From NCBI GenBank assembly GCA_003212885.1, contig QCOP01000004.1, positions 1 through 50,228 of the forward strand: DNA of 50,228 bases, written 5' to 3'. A program made the translations under genes and the position numbers. How positions within the stretch are numbered: position 1 is the stretch's first letter; the number at the start of each line of letters is the position of its first letter. The DNA is from Prochlorococcus sp. AG-432-D11 (lineage in GTDB: Bacteria > Cyanobacteriota > Cyanobacteriia > PCC-6307 > Cyanobiaceae). The notes under the pieces are model-generated. The model made no database searches. It worked only from the letters and a program-made list of their open reading frames with translations, and was not told where the DNA came from. Positions 41,908 through 50,228 of this stretch are shown here, piece by piece.

Positions 41908-43332
41908 CTATGTTTTATCCATTAACCATTCCATAATTTTCCAGGTAGCTTTGCAATCATCTAAATTGTATTGAAGAATTTTTAATAAGTTTGCTGATTC
42001 AATCATATTCTTATCTCTTTGCCTCCACCAAAGTAATGCTTTTGCACCATCTACATTGCCCTGGCTCCAATGAAAACCTATCCAGTGTGCAATAGGCTTC
42101 AGGCCATAACTATGTACAGGCAAGATCCATCTTGCTGTAATTACTTTATGCATATCAATTAGTCGATTTTGAATCTTTTTAATTTCTTCTTCATTAGTTC
42201 CTTGTCGCTGCGCAAGTCGAACTATTGAAAGGCTTTCGGTTTCTCCATAGTGCAAAATTGGGAAATTCGGGTATTGATCGATTGTTTTTTGAATCTTGAG
42301 CCAAGCATCTATTTCTTGGTTTTTGTTTAAATTTAAAATTGGTAGATATTTACCATCCATTGGACAAAAGTTGCCAAATATATCTTTTTCTACTGGTAAA
42401 AATCCATGAAGGAAATCATGGTTTTCATCTGGATCTGACTCTATATCATAGATTAAAAATCCTTGTGAATTTATTATCTGATTTAATATTTTAACCTCGC
42501 TTAGCTTTTGAGGCTTTTCTGTTGTGTGAACTTTCGCTTGATGAATTAGACGTATAAAATTTACATTATTATTTTCTTGATAAGACTTAAGTTTCTGTTC
42601 TAAAATATTAGACTTAGTATTGGCTAAAGTATCTATATTCCTTATTCCTATTTCTTCTAATGTCTTTTTTCTTTTTGCCCCAATTCCATTTATTAAGCTT
42701 AGATTACCTTCCTTAACTGCCTTCTTATTACACAATTTTTGCCATTTACATAAGATACATTTTTTCTGATCATTTGCCAATGGGAGATCTATTTTTTTAC
42801 TTAAATCAGTTGAGAGTTTATTCAAAGATAATATTAATTGAGTGTTGATTTTTTTTGTAATTATTACTTCTTCTTTTTCAAGGCCACTTGGTCTTAGTGA
42901 AATTGCTAAACCACTTTTTAGTGAACCTTCTTGTAATTGGTTTAATAAATTCAACCAGAATGCTAATAATTGAATATGCTCCTTGGTTATCTTGCGTCCT
43001 TGCCTTACGATGATAGGTTGGTAGGCAAAATTGCCCCAAATACTTGTTCCTTTGACTCTTTGGATCATTAGTGGATGACATTCTACTTTGTGATTAGCTA
43101 TGAAGCCTTTGATTCTTAATCCTGAGACTGTGATTGCGCCTTCTTCGCATCCTTTTACACCTCTTGCAGGTTTTAGCGGGTTTAGAGCTAATAAACTCTT
43201 ATGTTGGTGGTCAAGTTGGAGAGTGCGGTGAGAAGTCCAAATTTTTCTATTACTATTCTCATGGAGATCCAGCCAAGCTTTTCTTTTGCAACGTATCCAA
43301 CTACAAAGAAAACGGTCTGTGATTACGTTCAC
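41908..43332 (-). CDS. TM0106-type RecB-like nuclease with Cas4-like Fe-S cysteines and a C-terminal RNase H-like exonuclease domain
   Basis: N-terminal CSWIRCKRKAWLDLH; CILCKWQKLC cluster; helix-hairpin-helix INGIGAKRKKTLEEIGI; FLIYDIESDPDE, HYGETES, YNLDDCKAT. Confidence 0.85.
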   Translation of the reverse strand: MNVITDRFLCSWIRCKRKAWLDLHENSNRKIWTSHRTLQLDHQHKSLLALNPLKPARGVKGCEEGAITVSGLRIKGFIANHKVECHPLMIQRVKGTSIWGNFAYQPIIVRQGRKITKEHIQLLAFWLNLLNQLQEGSLKSGLAISLRPSGLEKEEVIITKKINTQLILSLNKLSTDLSKKIDLPLANDQKKCILCKWQKLCNKKAVKEGNLSLINGIGAKRKKTLEEIGIRNIDTLANTKSNILEQKLKSYQENNNVNFIRLIHQAKVHTTEKPQKLSEVKILNQIINSQGFLIYDIESDPDENHDFLHGFLPVEKDIFGNFCPMDGKYLPILNLNKNQEIDAWLKIQKTIDQYPNFPILHYGETESLSIVRLAQRQGTNEEEIKKIQNRLIDMHKVITARWILPVHSYGLKPIAHWIGFHWSQGNVDGAKALLWWRQRDKNMIESANLLKILQYNLDDCKATWKIMEWLMDKT

Positions 43333-43400
43333 CTTAATAGCGTTCAGCTTGTTTTAGACATTAAGGGGAATGTTTTGAATATGCTCCATTAATACTGAAT

Positions 43401-44858
43401 ATGTTTAAAAACTCTCTTTCTTTAAATCAACCTCCAATAAAATTCGGCACTGATGGATGGCGAGGAATTATTGGTGTTGATTTTACTTTAGAGAAACTTG
43501 TCAAAGTGGCTATAGCTGCAGCACAAGAGTTGATTTTTAGAGCTCCTAATGGATTAGAAAAAAAAATTATTATTGGATATGATAATAGATTTCTCGCACG
43601 TGAATTTGCAGAGAGGGTTGCTTCAGTTATACAAATGTCTGGTGTAAAAGCATTATTGGCTGATAAACCTGTTCCGACTCCTGCATGTAGTTGGGCTGTT
43701 GTAGAAAATAATGCTTTAGGGGCACTTGTCATTACTGCAAGTCATAACCCTCCAGAATGGTTGGGGTTAAAAATTAAAAGTCACTTGGGAGGATCTGTAG
43801 ATGAGGATTTTACGCTAGCTGTTGAGAAAAGATTATTGGCAGCAGCTATTAATTACCCACAAAAATCACCTTTAAAGAATTTTGAATGTAGGTCAAATCA
43901 TATTGAAGGACTAAAAAACAAGTTTGATATCCCTTCAATAATTGCTGGATTGAAAGAAATGTCTTTAAAGGTGATTGTTGACCCAATGCACGGTTCTGCT
44001 GCTGGATGTATGGGTGATCTTCTCGGCATCTCTTCCCATACTTTTTTAAGGGAGATCAGGTGTCGGAGAGATCCATTATTTGGTGGGACTCCTCCCGAGC
44101 CTTTAGCTAAAAATCTCAAAGAACTGATTGCTGAAGTTAAAACATGCTCTAAAGGAAACCAGCTTGCCATAGGTATTGTCTTTGATGGTGATGGTGACAG
44201 AATCGCCGCTGTTGATGAGAGGGGAAGGTTTTTTAGTACGCAGTTTTTAATACCGCTTTATATTGAGCATTTAGCAGGTGTAAGGAAATTGCCTGGTTGT
44301 GTTATAAAAACTGTCAGTGGAAGCGATTTGATGCGACAGGTTTCAGAAGATCTAGGAAGAAAAGTTCTTGAATTACCTGTTGGGTTTAAATATATTGCTT
44401 CAAAAATGTTGGAGGAAAAAGTTCTTATTGGAGGGGAAGAATCTGGAGGTATTGGTTTTGGTAATCATTTGCCTGAAAGAGATGCTCTCTTTTCAGCTTT
44501 GCTTTTATTAGAAGCTATTTCACAAGGTCAAAAACCACTTGGTGCAAGATTAGATAATATCCAAAATACTTATGGAGAAAGTTTTTATGAACGTTTTGAT
44601 CTTCGTTTATCAGGACAATCTTCGAGAATGAAATTAGAGAAAATGCTAACTGATAATCCACCTAAAACTATTGTTAATAATACTGTTAAAGAAATTATTA
44701 GAATTGATGGTTGTAAATTAAGAATATCAGACAGACATTGGTTGATGTTTCGTTTCTCAGGGACTGAGCCTCTTTTAAGAATTTATTGTGAGGCACCAAC
44801 AAAAGAGCTAGTCGAGGCGAATCTTCAATGGGCTAAGGATTTTGCAAAAACAGTATGA
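43401..44858 (+). CDS. Phosphoglucomutase/phosphomannomutase family protein
   Basis: FGTDGWRGIIG, VITASHNPPEWLGLKIK, DGDGDRIAAVD, RFSGTEPLLRIY. Confidence 0.95.
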   Translation: MFKNSLSLNQPPIKFGTDGWRGIIGVDFTLEKLVKVAIAAAQELIFRAPNGLEKKIIIGYDNRFLAREFAERVASVIQMSGVKALLADKPVPTPACSWAVVENNALGALVITASHNPPEWLGLKIKSHLGGSVDEDFTLAVEKRLLAAAINYPQKSPLKNFECRSNHIEGLKNKFDIPSIIAGLKEMSLKVIVDPMHGSAAGCMGDLLGISSHTFLREIRCRRDPLFGGTPPEPLAKNLKELIAEVKTCSKGNQLAIGIVFDGDGDRIAAVDERGRFFSTQFLIPLYIEHLAGVRKLPGCVIKTVSGSDLMRQVSEDLGRKVLELPVGFKYIASKMLEEKVLIGGEESGGIGFGNHLPERDALFSALLLLEAISQGQKPLGARLDNIQNTYGESFYERFDLRLSGQSSRMKLEKMLTDNPPKTIVNNTVKEIIRIDGCKLRISDRHWLMFRFSGTEPLLRIYCEAPTKELVEANLQWAKDFAKTV

Positions 44859-45451
44859 ATTTACATAAGCAATTTGAGAATATCTTGGTAATTGCTAGTA
44901 GGAATAAAGGAAAGATAATGGAATACAGAGAATATTTAGATGGTTTTTCTTTTGAGGTTATTCCACAGCCTGAGGATATAGATATTGTTGAAACTGGTAC
45001 GACATTTTTAGAAAATGCGCGTATTAAAGCTTTAGAAGTCGCTGAAATAACTGGAAGAAATGCTTTAGCAGATGATTCAGGCTTATTGGTTGAGGCTCTT
45101 GATGATGCTCCTGGGGTTTTTTCTGCGAGGTATGCAAAAACTGATAAAGAACGAATTCACAGAGTTCTTAATGAGTTAAATCAAATTAAAAATAGAAAAG
45201 CAAAGTTTTCTTGTGCAATTTGCATAGCTTCCCCTAAAAAAGAAGTATTAATTGAAGTGGAAGGAATTTCTTATGGAGAAATAACGCATATTCCTAGAGG
45301 TATTAATGGTTTTGGATATGATCCCATTTTTCAGGAATCCACCACTGGATTGACTTTCGCAGAAATGGACTTATCTCAGAAAAAAATATTTGGGCATCGG
45401 GGTCATGCTTTTACTTTACTAAGAGAGTTCTTAGAAACTGTTCAAAAATAA
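44855..45451 (+). CDS. rdgB: XTP/dITP diphosphatase (RdgB/HAM1 family)
   Basis: VIASRNKGKIMEYREYL, LADDSGLLVEALDDAPGVFSARYA; ATGA overlap with upstream gene. Confidence 0.95.
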   Translation: MNLHKQFENILVIASRNKGKIMEYREYLDGFSFEVIPQPEDIDIVETGTTFLENARIKALEVAEITGRNALADDSGLLVEALDDAPGVFSARYAKTDKERIHRVLNELNQIKNRKAKFSCAICIASPKKEVLIEVEGISYGEITHIPRGINGFGYDPIFQESTTGLTFAEMDLSQKKIFGHRGHAFTLLREFLETVQK

Positions 45452-45468
45452 TTGTTAGTTTTTTTAAA

Positions 45469-46944
45469 CTATTCCTCAACCCAACTACCATGTAGACCAT
45501 GAGGAATCGCTAAAGGAAGTTCTAAAGTTGCTTGATGCTTTAAATTTTCTGCATTTAAGATGATTAGCTCGCTCAATTGTTTCTTCCCGTTCCAAATTAT
45601 AGTTAGTACCCATCCTTGATCTTCGACTAATGATTCCTCTGGAATCATTAATGGTTCACTTACAAAACCTCTGGGAGCACAGCTCCAAAAACATTCTTCA
45701 CCAGTTTTTAAATTTAACTTCTTGATTGATTGAAGTGGAGCATTACCAGTTTTGTTTTCAGTTGAAGCCATCCAGCTATGGGTTGCAGGGAGACCTTGAT
45801 ACAAAGGGTTTACCGTTGCAAATTCACAACATTGATTGCTTAAGGTTTTCAATTCAACTTTTGAGGAATAAAGATTAATTTTGCAACTTTTTAAGATTCC
45901 TTCAGGATAATTATTGAAATCAATTTCTTTAAAATTTTCATTTGGTTTTATAGAAGGAAAATCATTATAGAAAATACTTTCTAATATTAATTCCTCTTTG
46001 TCTTCCCAAGCATTCAGGTGATGAAATACAAAGCCTTCGGGGGCATCAATTTCTCTTGGAGATTCTTTCGCATATTTTCCCGATTCTCTTGGAATAAGTA
46101 AAAATTTTCCTTTACTATTATTTTTAGAAGATAGGCATTGCGCAGCACCTTTTCTCCCCATTAAATATGGCAGGGGATTAAAGTCAATTGCGTTTTGAAT
46201 AAATATTGACCAGTTAGGTGTAATTGCAAAGTCATGAAGAAAGGAGAATCCATTAAATGTATCTTTTCTATCCGAAAGTAAGACCCCTGAATTATCTCCT
46301 TCATTAGAAAATTCCATTAATCTTATTGTGCTTTTAGGCCCAGTTTTTACTCCAAATGTCACTATCCTTTTACTTCCAAAATGTCCTGGATCAAATCTAG
46401 GATGAGCACTAAATGGCTCTTTGTTTTTTAGAATCCCATCTAAGTTTGATTCACCATGAGTTTCAAGGGTTTTAAGATCTAAACTATATGGGTTTGATGC
46501 TTCCCATAAAGCTAAAAGTTTATTGCCAAGCTTTAAAACATTAGTATTTGCAATATTCTTCAAACGAAGATCAAAGGCATTGGTTATTGCACCTCCTTTC
46601 TTTTGAGTGCCAAATACCCCTCTATATAGAAATTTGCCAGCATTGACTTCTTCTTTAAATTCCTTTGTTTGAACAAATCTATTACTAAAGAGTACTTCTC
46701 CATTTACAAATTTCATTGAACTAATCATTCCGTCTCCATCAAATGGGTGATGAACCCATTGCCCATTTCTCTCAAGCTGACCAGGACCATTTCTATAAAA
46801 AGTACCTTTAAGAGTTGAAGGTACTGAGCCTTTAATAATTTTGAGCTTGGAATTGGTTAATTCTTCTGGAACATTTTGATAAGCACTCGACCAATCTTTT
46901 CTATCAAAACTTTTAGAAGAACCTTTAAGAATAGATTGCGTCAC
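45469..46944 (-). CDS. Carotenoid oxygenase (RPE65/apocarotenoid-15,15'-oxygenase family)
   Basis: GTFYRNGPGQLERNGQWVHHPFDGDGMI, AHPRFDP, FLHDFAIT, HHLNAWED, IPHGLHGSWV. Confidence 0.94.
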   Translation of the reverse strand: MTQSILKGSSKSFDRKDWSSAYQNVPEELTNSKLKIIKGSVPSTLKGTFYRNGPGQLERNGQWVHHPFDGDGMISSMKFVNGEVLFSNRFVQTKEFKEEVNAGKFLYRGVFGTQKKGGAITNAFDLRLKNIANTNVLKLGNKLLALWEASNPYSLDLKTLETHGESNLDGILKNKEPFSAHPRFDPGHFGSKRIVTFGVKTGPKSTIRLMEFSNEGDNSGVLLSDRKDTFNGFSFLHDFAITPNWSIFIQNAIDFNPLPYLMGRKGAAQCLSSKNNSKGKFLLIPRESGKYAKESPREIDAPEGFVFHHLNAWEDKEELILESIFYNDFPSIKPNENFKEIDFNNYPEGILKSCKINLYSSKVELKTLSNQCCEFATVNPLYQGLPATHSWMASTENKTGNAPLQSIKKLNLKTGEECFWSCAPRGFVSEPLMIPEESLVEDQGWVLTIIWNGKKQLSELIILNAENLKHQATLELPLAIPHGLHGSWVEE

Positions 46945-47013
46945 TTTGCATTAAATAGTATTTATAATCGCGCAATTTTTTTTAAAACGCGAGATTTTTC
47001 AAATTTTCTCGTA

Positions 47014-47628
47014 TTAATTACCCCCAGCTTGTTCAAGAACACCTTTGCTACTGGGAATTTGGTTGGACCTTCTGCTATCTAATTCAACTGCCATTCTTAA
47101 TGCTCTTGCAAAGGCTTTAAAACATGCCTCAACAATATGATGAGAATTTGAACCAGCATTTTGTTCAATATGGAGAGTCAGACCACTGTTATTTACAACA
47201 GCAATAAAAAATTCCTTTACCAACTCAGTTTCATAGCTTCCAATGCGTTGAGCTGGAATTTTTAATCCAAAGCTGAGATGAGGTCGCCCTGAACAATCCA
47301 AAACTATATTCACCATAGCTTCGTCTAAAGGTGCTGAGAAGTGTCCAAAACGGTAGATTCCCTTTCTATCGCCTAGTGCTTGTGAAAGAGCTTGTCCAAA
47401 TGCAATGCCAACATCTTCATTAGTGTGATGATCATCTATGTGAGTGTCGCCTTCAGCAATTATTTCGAGATCAATTAATCCATGACTTGAGATTTGAGTC
47501 AACATGTGATCAAGGAAAGGAATGCCAGTTGCAATTTTGCACTTCCCAGAGCCATCTAGAGTCAGATTGACCCTGACATTAGTCTCATTGGTGGTTCTAC
47601 TAATAGTCCCTTGTCTTTTTAAAGTCAT
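47014..47628 (-). CDS. hisB: Imidazoleglycerol-phosphate dehydratase
   Basis: [52 protein letters not shown]. Confidence 0.97.
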   Translation of the reverse strand: MTLKRQGTISRTTNETNVRVNLTLDGSGKCKIATGIPFLDHMLTQISSHGLIDLEIIAEGDTHIDDHHTNEDVGIAFGQALSQALGDRKGIYRFGHFSAPLDEAMVNIVLDCSGRPHLSFGLKIPAQRIGSYETELVKEFFIAVVNNSGLTLHIEQNAGSNSHHIVEACFKAFARALRMAVELDSRRSNQIPSSKGVLEQAGGN

Positions 47629-47664
47629 GTCTCGACATTGGCTGACCTTATAGTGCCAGTTAAA

Positions 47665-48447
47665 TTACATTCCGTTAATACAATATCCAGCATCAACATA
47701 AATAGTTTGACCAGAAATTCCACTTGATAGATCGCTAAGGAGAAAAGCAGCTGTATTTCCTACTTCGGTTTGTGTGACTGTTCTGCGAAGAGGTGCTTTT
47801 TCTTCAACATTGTGAATCATGTCAAGAATCCCACCAATTGCTGAACTTGCAAGAGTTCTGATTGGACCAGCACTAATGGCATTTACGCGCACTTGTTTTT
47901 CAGGGCCTAATTCAGCGGATAAGTATCTAACAGATGCTTCTAGTGCAGCTTTGGCAACTCCCATAACGTTGTAATTAGGTATAGCTCTTTCTGCCCCAAG
48001 GTATGTGAGAGTTACAACTCCTGCTTTTTCAGAGAAAAGGGGTTTTGCATATTTGCATAATGGAGCTAGAGAATAGGCACTTATGTCTAATGCCCGAGAA
48101 AAACCCTCGGATGATGTTGCACTGTAATCGCCAATAAGCTCTTCCTTACCAGCAAAAGCTAAGCAATGTACTAGGCCATCTAATTGACCCCATTGCGATT
48201 TAATGGAATTAAATACCTTTTCAATTTGCTCGTTGTTTTGAACATTAAGCGGTAAAAATAAACTTGGATTTAATGGTTCAGTTAATTCTCTAACTTTTGT
48301 CTCGAACCTACCTTTATCGTCTGGGAGATAAGTGATTCCGAGCTCTGCTCCCGCTGAGTGTAATTGCTGTGCAATCCCCCAAGCAATCGATCGATTGTTA
48401 GCTATGCCAGTAACTAAGATTTTTTTTCCACTAAGGTCGAGAAGCAT
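47665..48447 (-). CDS. fabI: Enoyl-[acyl-carrier-protein] reductase (NADH)
   Basis: SDR; VTGIANNRSIAWGIAQQLHSAGAEL, YNVMGVAKAALEASVRYLSAELG, AISAGPIRTLAS. Confidence 0.96.
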   Translation of the reverse strand: MLLDLSGKKILVTGIANNRSIAWGIAQQLHSAGAELGITYLPDDKGRFETKVRELTEPLNPSLFLPLNVQNNEQIEKVFNSIKSQWGQLDGLVHCLAFAGKEELIGDYSATSSEGFSRALDISAYSLAPLCKYAKPLFSEKAGVVTLTYLGAERAIPNYNVMGVAKAALEASVRYLSAELGPEKQVRVNAISAGPIRTLASSAIGGILDMIHNVEEKAPLRRTVTQTEVGNTAAFLLSDLSSGISGQTIYVDAGYCINGM

Positions 48448-48553
48448 TAGTCCAAATTATCTAAAGGTTTTAATAATTGTCTCTTATAACATGTACCCCA
48501 TGATGCTTAACTGGGAAAATAAGAATGTTTGAAGTAGAGATTTTTTGGAGATT

Positions 48554-49177
48554 ATGGTGAAGACTACTTCGGTCATGCTTCCTTTGGGAACGATTTTACC
48601 TTCATTCGAATTGCCTCTTGTTAAAGAAACAATGCTTAGCATCTTTGGCGAGAGTAGTTCATTTTATTCAGTAAGTAGCAATATGTTTATTGAAAAACCG
48701 CTTTTGATTATGGTTATCTGTGCTCATTGTCCATTTGTAAAGCACATAGAAAAGGAATTAACTAAAATAGATGTTGACTTTGGCCATAAAGTGAATATTC
48801 TTGCAGTTTCAAGTAACAGTGTGGAGACTCATCCTGAAGACTCAATTGAAAAACTTGCTCTTCAACTAGAAAGAAATTCTTGGACATTTCCATATTTATT
48901 TGATTCGGAGCAATCATTAGCGAAATCATTGAAGGCTGCATGCACTCCAGATTTCTTCCTTTTTGATAGTGATTCGAAAAAAGGGGGCCAAAAATTAGTT
49001 TATCGAGGCCAGTTAGATGAAAGTTGTCCTACTAACAACATTCCTGTAACAGGTAAAGATTTGCGCTTAGCACTTGATTCAGTATTGAAGGGAAATGAAA
49101 TTCTTTTTGATCAAAAACCTTCAATAGGTTGCAATATTAAATGGCAACGAGGTAAAGAACCCTCTTGGTTTGCCTGA
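48554..49177 (+). CDS. Thioredoxin-fold/peroxiredoxin-like protein (CPF motif)
   Basis: GTILPSFELPLVKE, LLIMVICAHCPFVKHIEKEL, AACTPDFFLFD. GTG at 48557 or ATG at 48545/48554 possible starts. Confidence 0.82.
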   Translation: MVKTTSVMLPLGTILPSFELPLVKETMLSIFGESSSFYSVSSNMFIEKPLLIMVICAHCPFVKHIEKELTKIDVDFGHKVNILAVSSNSVETHPEDSIEKLALQLERNSWTFPYLFDSEQSLAKSLKAACTPDFFLFDSDSKKGGQKLVYRGQLDESCPTNNIPVTGKDLRLALDSVLKGNEILFDQKPSIGCNIKWQRGKEPSWFA

Positions 49178-49235
49178 GAACAAGATGATTCAAGTCCTGA
49201 CATCTTTTTGTAGGTATTTCAGGTAATGTGCATTT

Positions 49236-50228
49236 ATGCAAGTTCCTCCATTTAGTCTTGAAAAACAATTGTCCGATATTGGGCAAGATATGGAGGCGAC
49301 TGTTTTAGAAGTTCTTAAATCTGGTCATTACATTGGAGGACCTGTAGTAAAGAAGTTTGAAAATGCTTTTGCTGAAGAACTTGGAGTTGAGCACGTAGTT
49401 TCTTGTAATAGTGGCACTGATGCATTGGTTCTGGCTTTAAGGGCTTTAGATATAGGGCCAGGTGATGAGGTGATTACTGCTGCATTTAGTTTTTTTGCCA
49501 CAGCAGAAGCTATTAGCAATGTTGGTGCAAAGCCAGTCTTTGTTGATATAAAGCTCTCAAATTATCTTTTGGATCTAGATCAACTAGAGCAGGCGATAAC
49601 GCCTTTAACTCGAGCCATTATTCCAGTTCATTTATTTGGGCGTTCTATAGATATGGAAGCAGTTAATAATTTGGCCAAAAAATACAATCTAAAAGTTATT
49701 GAGGATTGCGCTCAGGCAGCAGGTGCATTTTTTCAAGATAAGTCCGTAGGGTCTTGGGGAGATATTGGTTGTTTTAGCTTTTTCCCTACCAAAAACTTAG
49801 GAGCAGCTGGGGATGCAGGTGCTGTAAGTACTAACAACTCTTCTCTGGCTAAGAGAATGCACGAACTCTCTGTTCATGGAATGCCAAAGAGGTATTTGCA
49901 TTCTGAGCTTGGTTATAACTCCAGATTAGATGCTATTCAGGCTGGAATATTAAATGTAAAGTTGCCTTATCTTTCGGAATGGGTTTGTAAGAGACGTGAA
50001 ATAGCTTTTAGATACTCAGATCTATTAAAAGATGTTGAAGAGTTTATCCTCCCTGAATTAAGACTAGATAATCATTTAGAACATTCCTGGAATCAATATG
50101 TAATTAGAATTAAAGGGAAGGAGCTAGTAGATAAATCGGTTGATATTGATCAAAAAAAGTTTAAAAATTCACGAGATTTAATTAAAAATATGTTATATGA
50201 TAAAGGAGTTAGTACAATTATTTATTAT
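49236..50228 (+). CDS. DegT/DnrJ/EryC1/StrS aminotransferase, 3' truncated by window edge
   Basis: Open frame from ATG 49236 to window end: MQVPPFSLEKQLSDIGQDM...SCNSGTDALVLALRAL...EDCAQAAGAFF...GCFSFFPTKNLGAAGDAGAV; no stop reached. Confidence 0.93.
   Translation, partial: MQVPPFSLEKQLSDIGQDMEATVLEVLKSGHYIGGPVVKKFENAFAEELGVEHVVSCNSGTDALVLALRALDIGPGDEVITAAFSFFATAEAISNVGAKPVFVDIKLSNYLLDLDQLEQAITPLTRAIIPVHLFGRSIDMEAVNNLAKKYNLKVIEDCAQAAGAFFQDKSVGSWGDIGCFSFFPTKNLGAAGDAGAVSTNNSSLAKRMHELSVHGMPKRYLHSELGYNSRLDAIQAGILNVKLPYLSEWVCKRREIAFRYSDLLKDVEEFILPELRLDNHLEHSWNQYVIRIKGKELVDKSVDIDQKKFKNSRDLIKNMLYDKGVSTIIYY

Noticed and set aside
43134-43392. Plus-strand ORFs 43134-43322 and 43201-43392 antisense to the TM0106-type nuclease N-terminus
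   Set aside because: Overlap the CSWIRCKRKAW start region of a family protein; no conserved features.

Overview
AT-rich cyanobacterial chromosomal window. Gene content (psbH/psbN/psbI/psbK, ntcA, crtR, Ycf66, DUF3146/3155/3177/3181/3769 families), compact spacing and low GC fit a low-light Prochlorococcus of the SS120/MIT9211 type; this assignment is inferred from gene content, not from a search. Most of the window is densely packed housekeeping genes: pyrB, gatC, crtR, ileS, trmB, glmM, thyX, dcd, cobO-like, ntcA, pth, the psb genes, leuDC, cinA, glyA, murJ, sfsA, amt, ispH, purH, cobS, tgt, pyrE, rdgB, hisB and fabI, plus three tRNAs. I see no rRNA, CRISPR array, transposon or prophage, and no clear multi-gene novel system. 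The items most worth a second look are subtle: (1) a frame-disrupted TatA/Hcf106-like remnant in the 'intergenic' DNA between psbH and pth; (2) a CobO/BtuR-family protein that lacks the Walker A P-loop, in a thyX-dcd-cobO-ntcA cluster; (3) a creatininase-family gene split by a frameshift at a T6 run; (4) a Mpg DNA glycosylase gene with no standard start codon for its conserved N-terminus; (5) a Cas4/RecB-like Fe-S nuclease (TM0106 type) with no CRISPR nearby and an apparently eroded PD-(D/E)XK core; (6) divergent genes whose start codons share one CATG; (7) a perfect GTA-N8-TAC NtcA box upstream of amt; and several palindromes and small ORFs.
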